A stretch of DNA of 64,000 bases, from the NCBI GenBank assembly GCA_023140195.1, contig JAGLME010000015.1, positions 124,001-188,000 of the forward strand. Reading direction: 5' to 3'. The position numbers and the translations under genes were made by a program. Under the pieces are notes generated by a model. It worked only from the letters and a program-made list of their open reading frames with translations. It was not told the origin of the DNA and did no database searches. Shown here piece after piece: positions 1-9,234 of this stretch (the first letter of the stretch is position 1; every line of letters begins with the position of its first letter). This DNA is from Thermoplasmata archaeon. GTDB taxonomy: Archaea > Thermoplasmatota > Thermoplasmata > RBG-16-68-12 > SOIM01.

Positions 1-1
1 A

Positions 2-1576
2 TTCTCATTCCTCAACCCCAAGCACGAGAGAAGGATCGCCAAACTCATCAACGAGGTCTACCCCAAGGCCTACTTGTCGCTTTCATCCGAAGTCTCCCCA
101 GAGTTCAGGGAGTACGAAAGGTCCTCCACTACCGTTATCAACGCATATCTCCAGCCCATTCTGGACAGATATCTTCAGACACTTGACAAGAAGCTCAGCA
201 AGAAGTTCGGAAAGGTCGACCTCCGCATAATGCAGGTGGGCGGGGGCATGATCACCCCCGATTCAGCGATCGGGATGGCGGTAAGCATCGTGAACTCCGG
301 TCCGGTCGGTGGTGCGGTATCAGGTTCTCACATCGCTAATCAGACCAAGAACCTCAACGCGCTTTCGGTGGACATGGGCGGTACAAGCTTTGACATCTGC
401 CTCATCGAGAATGGGGAGCCAGCGATCTCGACCGAGGGCAAGTTCGAAGGATTTCCAGTGAAGATCCCGGTCGTTGACGTCGCAGGAATTGGTGCAGGCG
501 GAGGCAGCATCGCATGGTTGGATGTCGGTGGAATCCTCAATGTCGGTCCTCAGAGTGCCGGTTCGGATCCTGGTCCTGCATGTTACAATCTGGGAGGCTC
601 GAAGCCCACGGTCACCGATGCGAATTTGGTGCTTGGAAGGTTGAACCCAGACTATTTCCTCGGGGGAGGAATGGGCCTCAATCTAGAACTGGCCAAGAAG
701 GCGATCAGAGAACACATCTCCAAGGAGCTCAAGTGGAGCGTCGAGAAGGCCGCAAACGGCGTCATCAGGGTGGTCAACGCCAACATGGTCAAGGGAATAA
801 GCATCAGTTCCACCGAGAAGGGGCACGACGTCAGGGACTTCGGTCTGGTCGCATTCGGCGGCGCTGGCCCACTGCATGCGGTCCAATTGGCGAAAGAGAT
901 CGGGATCCCAAGAGTTGTCATTCCTACGCTCCCGGGTAACTTCTCGGCCTTTGGCCTGCTGATCACTGACACTAGACACGATTACTGGAGGACGTTCAAG
1001 GCATCTCTGGCGGAACTTGACGCAAAGAGACTGGTCACCGAGTTCACAAAACTGGAGAAGAAAGCGGTCCGGCAGCTGAAGGCCGAAGGCGTATCCGAGA
1101 AGCAGAGCCAGATACTGTGGACAGCGGACATGAGATATCACGGACAATCCTACGAACTGAACATCCCCATCAAGAGGACCCCGAAGCTGACATCCGAAGA
1201 TATGGGAAAGATCGCGAGGGACTTCAACAAGCTGCACCAGGAGGTCTATCAGTACAGTTCCCCCGTCGAAAATGTTGAGATCGTGAACATAAGGGTCAGG
1301 GCACTGGGTAAGTCACCAAAGCTCAAGCTTCCAAAGATGAAGAAAGCCTCTAGGGATCCAAAACCTGCTCTAAAGGGACAGAGAAAGGTCTTCTTCGACG
1401 AGACTGGCTTCAGGAACAACAACATCTATGATAGGTCCCTGCTGCGGTGCGGGAACGTCCTGAAAGGCCCATGCATCGTGGAGGAGCGGATGTCCACATC
1501 GGTACTCATTCCGGGCTCCGTTGGGGAAGTGGATGCCTACGGTAACATCGTTGTCAAAGTGGGGGGTGGTAGATAA
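2..1576 (+). CDS. hyuA: Hydantoinase/oxoprolinase A subunit, 5' end missing
   Basis: The reading frame is open from the left edge, so the true start lies outside the window; the TTG at 74 is not the start. The visible 524 codons cover the C-terminal two thirds of a HyuA-type subunit. They include the phosphate-binding motif SVDMGGTSFDICL of the actin-like ATPase fold, the GAGGGSIAWLD segment and the GSDPGPACY segment typical of the family. The subunit belongs to ATP-dependent enzymes that open hydantoins or 5-oxoproline, or carboxylate ketones. The stop overlaps the next start (TAATG at 1574-1578), so translation with hyuB is probably coupled. The substrate cannot be told from sequence. Family assignment is firm; the exact reaction is open. 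Confidence 0.9.
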   Translation, partial: FSFLNPKHERRIAKLINEVYPKAYLSLSSEVSPEFREYERSSTTVINAYLQPILDRYLQTLDKKLSKKFGKVDLRIMQVGGGMITPDSAIGMAVSIVNSGPVGGAVSGSHIANQTKNLNALSVDMGGTSFDICLIENGEPAISTEGKFEGFPVKIPVVDVAGIGAGGGSIAWLDVGGILNVGPQSAGSDPGPACYNLGGSKPTVTDANLVLGRLNPDYFLGGGMGLNLELAKKAIREHISKELKWSVEKAANGVIRVVNANMVKGISISSTEKGHDVRDFGLVAFGGAGPLHAVQLAKEIGIPRVVIPTLPGNFSAFGLLITDTRHDYWRTFKASLAELDAKRLVTEFTKLEKKAVRQLKAEGVSEKQSQILWTADMRYHGQSYELNIPIKRTPKLTSEDMGKIARDFNKLHQEVYQYSSPVENVEIVNIRVRALGKSPKLKLPKMKKASRDPKPALKGQRKVFFDETGFRNNNIYDRSLLRCGNVLKGPCIVEERMSTSVLIPGSVGEVDAYGNIVVKVGGGR

Positions 1577-3240
1577 TGGCGAAGTACAAGGCCGACCCCA
1601 TCACCATGCAGGTCATTCGGTTCGGGATGGAACAGATCGCTGACGAGATGGGCTACACCCTGGTCAGGACGGCCAGGTCCCCGATAATCAAGGAAATAAT
1701 GGACATCACGTGTGCGATTTTCAACGACGAGGGAGACACGATCGCTCAGGCTCATCATGCACCGATGCTTCTCACCGGTTTCGAACTCACCATGAAGACA
1801 CTGGCAAGCCACTTCGACAGCAAGGACCTCCATCCCGGGGACGTGATAATCTCCAACGACCCGTACATGGGCGGGCAGCACATCATGGATGTCCAGACAT
1901 TCTCTCCGGTGCATTACGGTAAGAACCTGGTGGGCTTCGTCGGAACCATCGCTCATCAATCAGACATGGGGGGAATGGTCCCCGGCGGAGTAGCTGGCGG
2001 TATGACCGAGATCTATCAGGAAGGCCTCAGAATACCCATGATCAAGCTCTACAAGAGGTACAAGGAGAACGACGACGTCTTCGCGATAATCAGGAACAAC
2101 ATCAGGGTCCCGGACAACACCATCGGCGACATCAAGGCGCAGGTCGCTTCCAATTACGTGGGCATCAAGAAGATCCAGCAGATTTACAGGAAGTACGGAG
2201 TGGACGTGGTCCACAAATGCCTCAGGCGGTTGCTGAACTACTCCGAGACCAGAATGAGGGAGGGATTGAGGAACCTCCCGGATGGAACGTACACAGGTAA
2301 GGCTTACATCGACGACGATGGAGTGACGGATGATCTGATCCCTGTCCAAGTGAACATACAAATCAAGGACGACAAGGCCAAGGTGGACTTCAAGGGGACC
2401 AGCAAGCAGGTCAAAGGCAACATCAACTGCCCCATCGCGACAACCCACGCAGCCGTTTTCTACACCATGATCGCAGTCGCGGACCCGCACGTTCCTCCCA
2501 ATTCCGGTTGTTACAGGCCCGTGGAGATAGACGCCGAAGAAGGATTGATCATCAACCCCAAACTCCCGTCCGCAGTGGCGGCGAGGACCAATTGTTCACA
2601 GAAGATCGTGGAGGCCATGCTCCAGGCACTGTCCAAGGCCGCTCCCGAGAAGACCATGGCAGGTAGTCACGGACAGATAACCACATGCGGATTCAGCGGG
2701 TTCTACAAGGGAGAAAGGTGGGTCTACACAGACATTCAAGGTGGTGGTGCTGGTGCACTGCCGACTATCGACGGCAAGGACGGTCAGGACTCTCACCTGG
2801 CAAGGTTCATGAACACTCCGATAGAGGCGATCGAGCTGGAGTATCCGGTGAGGATCGAGAGGTTCGAGCTCATCCAGGACAGCGGCGGGCCGGGCAAGTT
2901 CAGGGGCGCTATGGGTCTCAGAAGGGACATCATGTTCCTGGTGGACGACGTCTCATGGGCGAGATACGGGGACACACAAGAGAGACCACCGTTCGGATTG
3001 TTCGGCGGCATGGAAGGTGCAAAAGGGATATTCTATCTGGTCGACGACAAGGGTGAGAGGAGGGCCAAGGCAAAAGGCGTCAGCTTTCTCAACAAGTGGG
3101 ACATCGTCAGTTTGAGACTCCCCGGCGGCGGAGGCTACGGCAATCCCAAGAATAGGGACAGAAAGCTGGTAGAATCGGACCTCCTGGATGGCAAGATATC
3201 AAAGAAGAGCGCTCAGCGGGATTACGGATACAAGGAGTGA
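1576..3240 (+). CDS. hyuB: Hydantoinase/oxoprolinase B subunit
   Basis: The 554-residue product begins KADPITMQVIRFGMEQIADEMG and carries the family segments ISNDPYMGGQH, HQSDMGGMVPGG and DSGGPGKFRGAMGLRRD, and ends with PGGGGYGNP. This is full length for HyuB, the partner that forms the active enzyme with HyuA. The start ATG overlaps the hyuA stop. Related pairs include 5-oxoprolinase, N-methylhydantoinase, acetophenone carboxylase and acetone carboxylase; no third small subunit follows, which argues against acetone carboxylase. Cytoplasmic. The gene downstream runs in the opposite direction and its 3' end lies one base away. Confidence 0.93.
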   Translation: MAKYKADPITMQVIRFGMEQIADEMGYTLVRTARSPIIKEIMDITCAIFNDEGDTIAQAHHAPMLLTGFELTMKTLASHFDSKDLHPGDVIISNDPYMGGQHIMDVQTFSPVHYGKNLVGFVGTIAHQSDMGGMVPGGVAGGMTEIYQEGLRIPMIKLYKRYKENDDVFAIIRNNIRVPDNTIGDIKAQVASNYVGIKKIQQIYRKYGVDVVHKCLRRLLNYSETRMREGLRNLPDGTYTGKAYIDDDGVTDDLIPVQVNIQIKDDKAKVDFKGTSKQVKGNINCPIATTHAAVFYTMIAVADPHVPPNSGCYRPVEIDAEEGLIINPKLPSAVAARTNCSQKIVEAMLQALSKAAPEKTMAGSHGQITTCGFSGFYKGERWVYTDIQGGGAGALPTIDGKDGQDSHLARFMNTPIEAIELEYPVRIERFELIQDSGGPGKFRGAMGLRRDIMFLVDDVSWARYGDTQERPPFGLFGGMEGAKGIFYLVDDKGERRAKAKGVSFLNKWDIVSLRLPGGGGYGNPKNRDRKLVESDLLDGKISKKSAQRDYGYKE

Positions 3241-3241
3241 A

Positions 3242-3775
3242 TCACTCCACCTTCTCGATAACGAAACGGCAGAACTCGTCTCCTTTGGCCTTGCACTTCT
3301 CCTCGGTCGATCTCACATTGGATTCCAGGACGGTGCTTCCCATTCCGGCCATTACGCCCTCTATCATGTGGCATATGGCGCCCTCCGAAGAACCGTACTC
3401 TTCCGCGAAGGGAGAATTGTGAACCTCAACGACCAGCCGCTCACCGAGCTCAACAAGCTCGAACCTGCCCCATCCAAGCTGGGAACCCATGTTGCACATG
3501 AACTCCGCGACCTCCTTATTGGACAGATCGAACCTCTCCTTGTAGGCCTTGGTGGAAAGCGAACCCCCTTCATAGCCGCCCAGTGACATCGCTGCCGACG
3601 TCCTTTCTCCCATGGCCCTCTCCGCCTCCTTCTGGAACCTCACGACCGTCTCTGGTCTGATGAGGATGTACCTTACGCCGTTGAACGAAAGCTCCCCTTC
3701 TTCCATATCGAACTGAAGTTTCTCCGCGACTTGATCATCTTTGGTCATATGAGTCAACACCCGCTCGACCTCCAT
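3242..3775 (-). CDS. V4R (4-vinyl reductase) domain protein
   Basis: The 177-residue soluble protein has an N-terminal segment (about 1-55) with FNGVRYILIRPETV, followed by a V4R domain (about 60-175) ending in EEKCKAKGDEFCRFVIEKVE. The cysteines near residues 161 and 168 belong to the Cys-rich tail shared by V4R domains, which bind small molecules or metal in regulators and tetrapyrrole-related proteins. No DNA-binding domain is fused, so it may act as a stand-alone sensor. A TATA-like element (ctttataca on the minus strand near 3808) sits about 30 nt before the ATG. It is divergent from the NifB gene, sharing the 3776-3864 promoter region. The ligand is unknown. Confidence 0.85.
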   Translation of the reverse strand: MEVERVLTHMTKDDQVAEKLQFDMEEGELSFNGVRYILIRPETVVRFQKEAERAMGERTSAAMSLGGYEGGSLSTKAYKERFDLSNKEVAEFMCNMGSQLGWGRFELVELGERLVVEVHNSPFAEEYGSSEGAICHMIEGVMAGMGSTVLESNVRSTEEKCKAKGDEFCRFVIEKVE

Positions 3776-3864
3776 GCGGTCATCGCCAGCGAGATGGATT
3801 ATGTTGTATAAAGAGATTTGAGATATGCAAAAGACAAATAAAGGAAACCGTATCTGATATCCCT

Positions 3865-4734
3865 ATGAGCGAGGGGACGTCAGCGGAGGTCGACTCCGTT
3901 CTTTCTTTGGAATCTGCAGTGGACCATCCCTGCTTCAATCTAAACGCATCATGCAGTTTTGGCAGGATACACCTCCCCGTCGCGCCCAAGTGCAACGTTC
4001 AATGCAACTACTGCAACAGGAAGTACGACTGCCCCAATGAGAACCGACCTGGAGTGACTTCGGCCATCTTGGACCCGCTTGAGGCAGTCAGAAGGGTCAG
4101 GTTCGCCAGGAAGAAGCTCGACGACCTTTCGGTGGTCGGAATAGCCGGCCCGGGCGAACCTTTGGCCAACGAGGAGACCTTTGAGACATTGGAGCTTGTG
4201 GGTAAGATGCATCCAGATCTGCATCTTTGTTTAGCGACCAACGGACTTCTGGCACCCTTGTACATGGACAGGTTGAAAGAACTAGGACTTGGTTTCGCTA
4301 CCGTTTCCATCGCTGCGGTCGATCCCCATATCGGCAAGAAGATCTACTCCTGGGTGAAGTGGAACGGTAACACCTTCAAAGGCGAGTTCGCATTCAAGGT
4401 CCTCTCCCAGAACCAATGGCAGGCGGTGGAAGAGTTCGTGAATTCGGGCATGCTGGTCAAGATCAACTCGGTTCTGATACCGGGGGTCAACGACAACCAG
4501 ATGTCCAAAATCGCCAAGAGGGCGGCTGACCTGGGAGCCCATATGTTGAACGTGATGCCCCTGATTCCCGTTGAGGGATCGGGTTTTGAGAAGCGCAGAG
4601 CTCCATCGAGGAAGGAGGTAGACCTCATAAGGGATTACTGCGAGACGACGCTCCCCCAGATGAGACATTGCGCCAGATGCAAGGCTGACGCGGTCGGACT
4701 TCTCAAAAAGGATGTGTCTAGGGAGATCTTCTAG
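3865..4734 (+). CDS. nifB: NifB-type radical SAM protein
   Basis: The 289-residue protein opens with the NifB hallmark HPCFN...GRIHLPVAPKCNVQCNYC. This contains the CX3CX2C radical-SAM cluster site (residues about 48-55) followed by NRKYDCPNENRPGVTS. Other motifs are GIAGPGEPLAN, LATNGL and the C-terminal CARCKADAVGLL. It has the short archaeal form without a NafY domain. Known NifB proteins build the carbide-containing [8Fe-9S-C] precursor of nitrogenase cofactor from SAM. No nifH, nifD, nifK or nifE lies in the window, so the destination of any cluster is unknown. Start ATG 3865 has an A/T-rich box (aaataaag) near 3834-3841 and a very short leader. Confidence 0.9.
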   Translation: MSEGTSAEVDSVLSLESAVDHPCFNLNASCSFGRIHLPVAPKCNVQCNYCNRKYDCPNENRPGVTSAILDPLEAVRRVRFARKKLDDLSVVGIAGPGEPLANEETFETLELVGKMHPDLHLCLATNGLLAPLYMDRLKELGLGFATVSIAAVDPHIGKKIYSWVKWNGNTFKGEFAFKVLSQNQWQAVEEFVNSGMLVKINSVLIPGVNDNQMSKIAKRAADLGAHMLNVMPLIPVEGSGFEKRRAPSRKEVDLIRDYCETTLPQMRHCARCKADAVGLLKKDVSREIF

Positions 4735-4742
4735 AAGGCCGT

Positions 4743-5192
4743 CTACTGGTCTTTTCCCAGTTCCATCTTTTCGACCGGTATCTTTGCCTCGTTCAGGAGA
4801 TCCAGTCCCATTCTCTCCGGATAATCGTCAAGATAGACAACTCGCTTGATTCCCGCGTTAATGATCATCTTTGCGCATGTGTTGCACGGAACGATGGTTG
4901 TGTACAACGTTGCGCCGTTAGCACCCTTCCCCGCTTGCAGGAGGGCGTTCTGTTCCGCGTGGACCCCGGTGCACACCTCTGACCTCTCTCCCGACGGGAT
5001 GTTCTGCTCGTCCCTGATGCACCCGATCTCGTCGCAGTGTGGCAGGCCCCTTGGATTCCCGTTGTAGCCAGTGCTCTTGATCTCGTCACCGTTGACCACC
5101 ACCGAGCCTATCTGCCTCCTCGTGCAGGTGCCCCTTTTGGAAACGTCGACGGCGATGTTCATGTAGTATTCGTCGCGAGAAATCCTCTTCAT
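4743..5192 (-). CDS. dCMP deaminase
   Basis: The protein has about 149 residues of the deoxycytidylate/cytidine deaminase family. Zinc-site motifs are HAEQNALL (catalytic Glu) and PCNTCAKMI, with an earlier Cys/His-rich insert (HCDEIGC, ERSEVC) seen in ComEB-type dCMP deaminases. It would convert dCMP to dUMP for thymidylate synthesis in the cytoplasm. I prefer ATG 5192, preceded by GGGAGTGAGG, over the GTG two codons upstream (5198). It converges with the NifB gene, leaving an 8-nt gap between the two stops. Confidence 0.92.
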   Translation of the reverse strand: MKRISRDEYYMNIAVDVSKRGTCTRRQIGSVVVNGDEIKSTGYNGNPRGLPHCDEIGCIRDEQNIPSGERSEVCTGVHAEQNALLQAGKGANGATLYTTIVPCNTCAKMIINAGIKRVVYLDDYPERMGLDLLNEAKIPVEKMELGKDQ

Positions 5193-5233
5193 CCTCACTC
5201 CCTGTTTGGAAAAGCCAGAATGAGTATTAAACC

Positions 5234-5371
5234 TTACGTGGCGGATGTGTCACCGTCCTCGGATTCATCATCATAAGCTTGTGCGAACCTCTCATACATT
5301 TGGAAAGAAATAAGTTTGAGGCCGTTCCAGTTGAAAATCAGGTTGTGAACGGCCTCGTTGTGGAGGGATGC
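5234..5371 (-). pseudogene. Possible transposase C-terminal remnant
   Basis: Between the dCMP deaminase gene and the beta-helix gene the minus strand has 45 open codons that read like protein: ASLHNEAVHNLIFNW, then NGLKLISFQMYERF, then an acidic tail ending at TAA 5234. The pattern NE-x5-I-x2-N-x4-LI-x2-M-x-E resembles the last helices of many DDE transposases. It has no start codon before an ATG at 5299, and a stop lies immediately upstream, so an intact gene is unlikely. A perfect 10-bp inverted repeat (5318-5327 and 5347-5356, GAGGCCGTTC/GAACGGCCTC) lies inside it. The transposase reading is a pattern judgement without alignment. Confidence 0.3.
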
Positions 5372-5423
5372 TTAGATAAGCGGACATTCCATAGGTATCA
5401 GACTAGATAAGGTTTTCTCAGGC

Positions 5424-7847
5424 CTAGGAACTGATAACTGTCCATGAACCGTCGCTCAACATTTTGACCCAGTAGCCATATCCCGCCTGCAAGACATCTC
5501 CATCCGTCAGTGCTCTGAGGAAATATGGTGGGGTCGAAGCATCAAATCCCTCAATTATATCCACCCCCACAGATGCCTTCAAATCAGCGACTGCATAGGT
5601 GCCATTGAATGAGGGAAAACCCACGAGATTCCATCCTGAGTGAAGTTGTATCGATGTCCTGAATGGTACTATCCCCGCGACCGTGAGATTCGACTGTTCA
5701 GTGACGTTGACCCAAATACCCATGGTTCGATTCGCTTCTTGGAGCTCTCCCCTCCAAGGTTTGAACGAAATATGCGATTTCCATTTCTGGGCCGATGAGT
5801 CGTACGTCCAGGCCTTGTCCCATTTAACTGTTTGGAGGACTGTCTCGATGCTCTCATCAGACTGAACTAGGGGGATCGATATGAGATTGGAACCATTCAA
5901 CAGTGAACGCGAGAACTTGCCGGCCTGGTTCGCAGAGCAGTTGGTCAGATCGTTGAGATCGACCGCGCATATCTGGTAGAAGTAGTTGTTCAGGTCGCCC
6001 TCCCCGGTGAAGTTGTCGACATACACAATTGTCCCTTTGGGGACAGTGGCAACTGGCAGATATCCCGCTGCATTGCCGTCATAGGTTGTGCCCCTGTAGA
6101 TCGAATACCCGACGACAGAATTCTGGCCTGCTCCATCATCCGAAGAAAGATCCCATGTGACAGTGACGTTCTCCAGCCTGTTTCCGCTCAGATCCGCTTG
6201 CAGGATCACCGGGGCTCCTGGTGTGGTGGTTGGTGTAGCACATGATTCATTCGATAGAGGACCTTCTCCCATGCCGTTCACCGCGGAGACCCTGTAGCAG
6301 TACATCTGTCCGTTCGTCAAGCCTGTGTCAAGGTGAGTCAAAACATTCCCTATCTCAACAAAGAAAACCTCACCACCAGGTACGGTCCCGCGGTATATTC
6401 GATAGTTGGTGATCGGAAGACTGCCGTTGAAGGAAGGAGGATCCCATGTGAGAGCCACCTGTTGGTCTCCAGGGAACGCCGAAAGGTTCAAGGGTGACGA
6501 TGGAGGACGGGGAACGGGAGCTACCAGAGGGTATCTGTCCTCGCTGTCCGCGTCTATGACGTACGGAGTGTCTCCCTTGCCATCGCTTCCGGGTATGTCC
6601 TGGTTGGGTCCGCTGAAGACGTCCGCGCCTACGTAGTCACTCCAATAGTTTCCCCCGGAGGGGTAGCCGTCATCCCACTGGTTTGTGTCCATATCATCGT
6701 CTGCTTGCTGAGAGTTGTTGATGATGTTGTTGTGATGGATCGTGTTGATGTTGGAGACTTCAAGGCGTATGCCGACCTGATTGTTCAAGATGACAAGGTT
6801 GTCGGCGAAGGTGTTGCCGTGGGAGAAGATAAGATGAATGCCATTCTCGTTGTTCCAGGCATAATTACCTGCAACCATGTTGTTGTTGGAGTCGGTAACG
6901 CGTATGCCGACCTGATTGTTAAAGGTGAAAAGGTTGTCGGTGACGGCGTTGCTGTCAGAGACGGAAAGCCAAATGCCATTATCATTGTCCCAGGCATTGT
7001 TATTCGAGACGGTGTTATTGTCTGAGGTGAAAATCCAAATGCCACAGTGGTTGGAGCTAAGGTCATTGTCGATAACGACATTGGAATCGGAGTCCCGGAG
7101 GTAGATACCATCCTGCACATTGTCGATGGCCGTGTTGTTTACCAAGATGTTGTCAGTTGAGTGGTGCAGACCTATACCATGGTTGTTTCTTGAGACGAAG
7201 TTGTTGGCAATTGTGTTGTTGTCCGAAGTATGAAGAGTGATTCCATCCAGGTGGCTTGAGATAATCGTGTTGCCAACGATGTCGTTGCCGTCTGAAAAAA
7301 ACGCGAGGTCTATGCCAAACGAGTTGTTCCATAGAACGTTGTTGTTGACTGTGTTGTTGTTGGAGGATTCCAGAAGGATGCCAGACCTGAAAGTTCTAGA
7401 GACGTTGGAGGCGTTGTTATTAGCAATGAAACAGTCCTGGACACCAGAGAGGTGTATCCCAGCAAAGGTTTGTACACTGTTTCCCATCACCTTGAAGCCC
7501 GTGAAGTTCACCCAGTCAGCACTTACATTGACCACATACCCCACTACCATCCCTGTATCGACAATGATGGTCCCTTCCCTATCCTCTCCGACCAGGGAGA
7601 GGGTCTTGTTGATTTCGATACGTTCGGGGTATACACCGTTGAACACGAAGATCGTGTCGCCTGGCACTGCGCTGTCGATCGCGCTTTGTATGGTCGTGTA
7701 ATTCCCCGGACCGGTTCCGCCCACGTAAAGGGTAGATGCTTTCACATTTGCTGGTAGGACTATCGAAGCCAGATAGAAAGTGCTCATGAGGACGATCACC
7801 ACAACGATCAGGCTCTTGCACTTAACTTCCATTTTCGGACATCCCAT
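5424..7847 (-). CDS. Secreted parallel beta-helix protein with fibronectin III domains
   Basis: The protein has about 807 residues. A signal sequence (hydrophobic LIVVVIVLMSTFYLASIVLP) is followed by the entry motif of NosD/PbH1 proteins (IQSAIDSAVPGDTIFV). Then come some fifteen beta-helix turns rich in N-x-I/V and SxNNT repeats (about 60-400), including HHNNIINN and GGNYWSDYVG. Two fibronectin type III domains follow (about 440-530 and 540-640), then a C-terminal region with two GWNLVGFP-like segments. It is probably cell-surface, and may bind or process glycans. ATG 7847 is chosen because the TATA box at 7869-7874 places transcription start at about 7846; the TTG at 7862 would lie upstream of it. 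No sortase or archaeosortase signal is visible. Confidence 0.88.
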   Translation of the reverse strand: MGCPKMEVKCKSLIVVVIVLMSTFYLASIVLPANVKASTLYVGGTGPGNYTTIQSAIDSAVPGDTIFVFNGVYPERIEINKTLSLVGEDREGTIIVDTGMVVGYVVNVSADWVNFTGFKVMGNSVQTFAGIHLSGVQDCFIANNNASNVSRTFRSGILLESSNNNTVNNNVLWNNSFGIDLAFFSDGNDIVGNTIISSHLDGITLHTSDNNTIANNFVSRNNHGIGLHHSTDNILVNNTAIDNVQDGIYLRDSDSNVVIDNDLSSNHCGIWIFTSDNNTVSNNNAWDNDNGIWLSVSDSNAVTDNLFTFNNQVGIRVTDSNNNMVAGNYAWNNENGIHLIFSHGNTFADNLVILNNQVGIRLEVSNINTIHHNNIINNSQQADDDMDTNQWDDGYPSGGNYWSDYVGADVFSGPNQDIPGSDGKGDTPYVIDADSEDRYPLVAPVPRPPSSPLNLSAFPGDQQVALTWDPPSFNGSLPITNYRIYRGTVPGGEVFFVEIGNVLTHLDTGLTNGQMYCYRVSAVNGMGEGPLSNESCATPTTTPGAPVILQADLSGNRLENVTVTWDLSSDDGAGQNSVVGYSIYRGTTYDGNAAGYLPVATVPKGTIVYVDNFTGEGDLNNYFYQICAVDLNDLTNCSANQAGKFSRSLLNGSNLISIPLVQSDESIETVLQTVKWDKAWTYDSSAQKWKSHISFKPWRGELQEANRTMGIWVNVTEQSNLTVAGIVPFRTSIQLHSGWNLVGFPSFNGTYAVADLKASVGVDIIEGFDASTPPYFLRALTDGDVLQAGYGYWVKMLSDGSWTVISS

Positions 7848-7941
7848 ATTCAAATCTTCCAATGTCGCTAAATACTTTCGGTCGATGGATCCTAATGTCC
7901 AACTCCTTCTCCATGTATGGTTTGTCTAAGGGATTCCAGGT

Positions 7942-8892
7942 TTAGATTCTGTAGTAGACCAGTCCATCCCGCTCTTCGGTCTTAACGGCCTTCTCCTCCA
8001 CCAGTATCTCCAGGTGACCCAAAGTCTCGCCCAATCCCATGAGCACCTGCTCTATCGACATGTTCCCGAACAGCCGGTTCATGAGCTCGAATGCCGTGAG
8101 CCCCTCGCCTTCCAGGTAGCCGGTTATCGTGTCCCTTCTTGCTTCGTACGCTTTCTGCATTATCTTCACGTGTTCTTCAATATCTTCGAAAGGATCACCA
8201 TGTCCCGGGTACACCAGCTTCGCGCCGTATTTTGAGAGCTTCCTCATTGAATCCAGGAAGTCGTCCAGCCCCATCGATTTCTTGTCCGCACCACCGTACA
8301 CCGAGCATGGTGAGTTCTCTATCAGAAGGGAATCTCCGGAGAAGATAACATCGCCGTATTTGTAGCATGCAGAACCTGATGAATGTCCAGGCGTGTAGAT
8401 CACGTCCATCTGGTCGTTCTCGAAGTCTATCTTGTCCCCGTCCTTGAGTGCGTTTGTTACCGTGCAGATATGCGTCAGCGATCCAAGGAATTCCATGAAC
8501 TCGCGCAAGACCTGGAGGGTCTGAGACGGAACGCCTGTGCTTTCCAGCAGTTCTTTGCACTGCTCGAACCTCTCACTTGAGGCCGCGCCGAAGTCTTCTA
8601 TGATATCCTTATCCTGTTCATGTGCCAGTATCTCCGGGTCGGAGACCTTTGAAAGCTCACAGACCAGTCCGCAGTGGTCCACGTGCCCGTGAGTGAGCAC
8701 AATCCTCTCAATGTCCTTGAAGCCGAGATCGATGTCGCTCAGGCCTGCTTTGAGGTCCATGAGAGTTGTGTCCGTGTCGGGACCCGTGTCTATCAGAGTG
8801 ATCGGTTTTGCGTCTATCACATAGACGTTCGTGCTTCCCAGTGGTAGAGGTGTGGGTACTACAATCCTGTGGACGTTCCCCTCCGCGCCCAT
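7942..8892 (-). CDS. Metallo-beta-lactamase fold hydrolase
   Basis: The protein has about 316 residues. The zinc-binding signature THGHVDHCG, the downstream histidine in YTPGHSSGS, the aspartate in FSGDSL and VYPGHGDPF place it in the MBL superfamily. The C-terminal helical part (about 235-316) resembles the winged-helix-like tail of LACTB2-type hydrolases. These act on thioesters, phosphodiesters or RNA; the substrate here is unknown. ATG 8892 fits the TATA-like TTAATAAAT at 8918-8926, giving a nearly leaderless transcript; a TTG at 8913 lies upstream of the predicted transcript. Confidence 0.87.
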   Translation of the reverse strand: MGAEGNVHRIVVPTPLPLGSTNVYVIDAKPITLIDTGPDTDTTLMDLKAGLSDIDLGFKDIERIVLTHGHVDHCGLVCELSKVSDPEILAHEQDKDIIEDFGAASSERFEQCKELLESTGVPSQTLQVLREFMEFLGSLTHICTVTNALKDGDKIDFENDQMDVIYTPGHSSGSACYKYGDVIFSGDSLLIENSPCSVYGGADKKSMGLDDFLDSMRKLSKYGAKLVYPGHGDPFEDIEEHVKIMQKAYEARRDTITGYLEGEGLTAFELMNRLFGNMSIEQVLMGLGETLGHLEILVEEKAVKTEERDGLVYYRI

Positions 8893-9003
8893 GCCCTCAA
8901 CTATGGTCTGCAACTACTTAATAAATCTTCCGCTGGGACCAGATGGAGTTTGCACTGAATCTCATCTACCGTTCTAAAAAAAAGACCGAGGAATCCGCCT
9001 GAG

Positions 9004-9234
9004 CTACGTCACGGTCATTACTTTCTTGAGCTCTGGAATCTCTTGCTTAAGAATCCTCTCAACAACCGTGAGGCTTGTGAGCTGGGACATCGGGCAGCCT
9101 GCGCATGCACCCTGCAATCGGACCTTGACCTCGCCTGCGGCCTCGTCCACATCGACGAGCTCTATGTCCCCGCCATCCGCCCTGAGGGCAGGCCTTATGT
9201 GCTTTTCCAGGACCTTCTCGACTTTGTCTCTCAT
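9004..9234 (-). CDS. NifU C-terminal domain iron-sulfur scaffold
   Basis: The 76-residue protein is a single NifU C-terminal (Nfu) domain: IRPALRADGGDIELVDVD followed by the CAGCPMS motif whose two cysteines hold a [4Fe-4S] cluster between subunits. It would deliver iron-sulfur clusters to apoproteins. The length equals the bare domain, which is common in archaea. The start ATG at 9234 has TATA-like ggtatttatg around 9264-9272. The window has several candidate clients: radical SAM enzymes, ferredoxin subunit and dehydratase. Confidence 0.9.
   Translation of the reverse strand: MRDKVEKVLEKHIRPALRADGGDIELVDVDEAAGEVKVRLQGACAGCPMSQLTSLTVVERILKQEIPELKKVMTVT

Noticed and set aside
683-1237. 184-codon minus-strand frame opposite hyuA
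   Set aside because: hyuA on the plus strand has the conserved ATPase motifs; the opposite frame reads as a shadow.
6700-7440. Repetitive low-complexity DNA in the beta-helix gene
   Set aside because: Repeats such as GTTGTTG reflect Asn-rich beta-helix turns in the protein, not a CRISPR or tandem DNA repeat.
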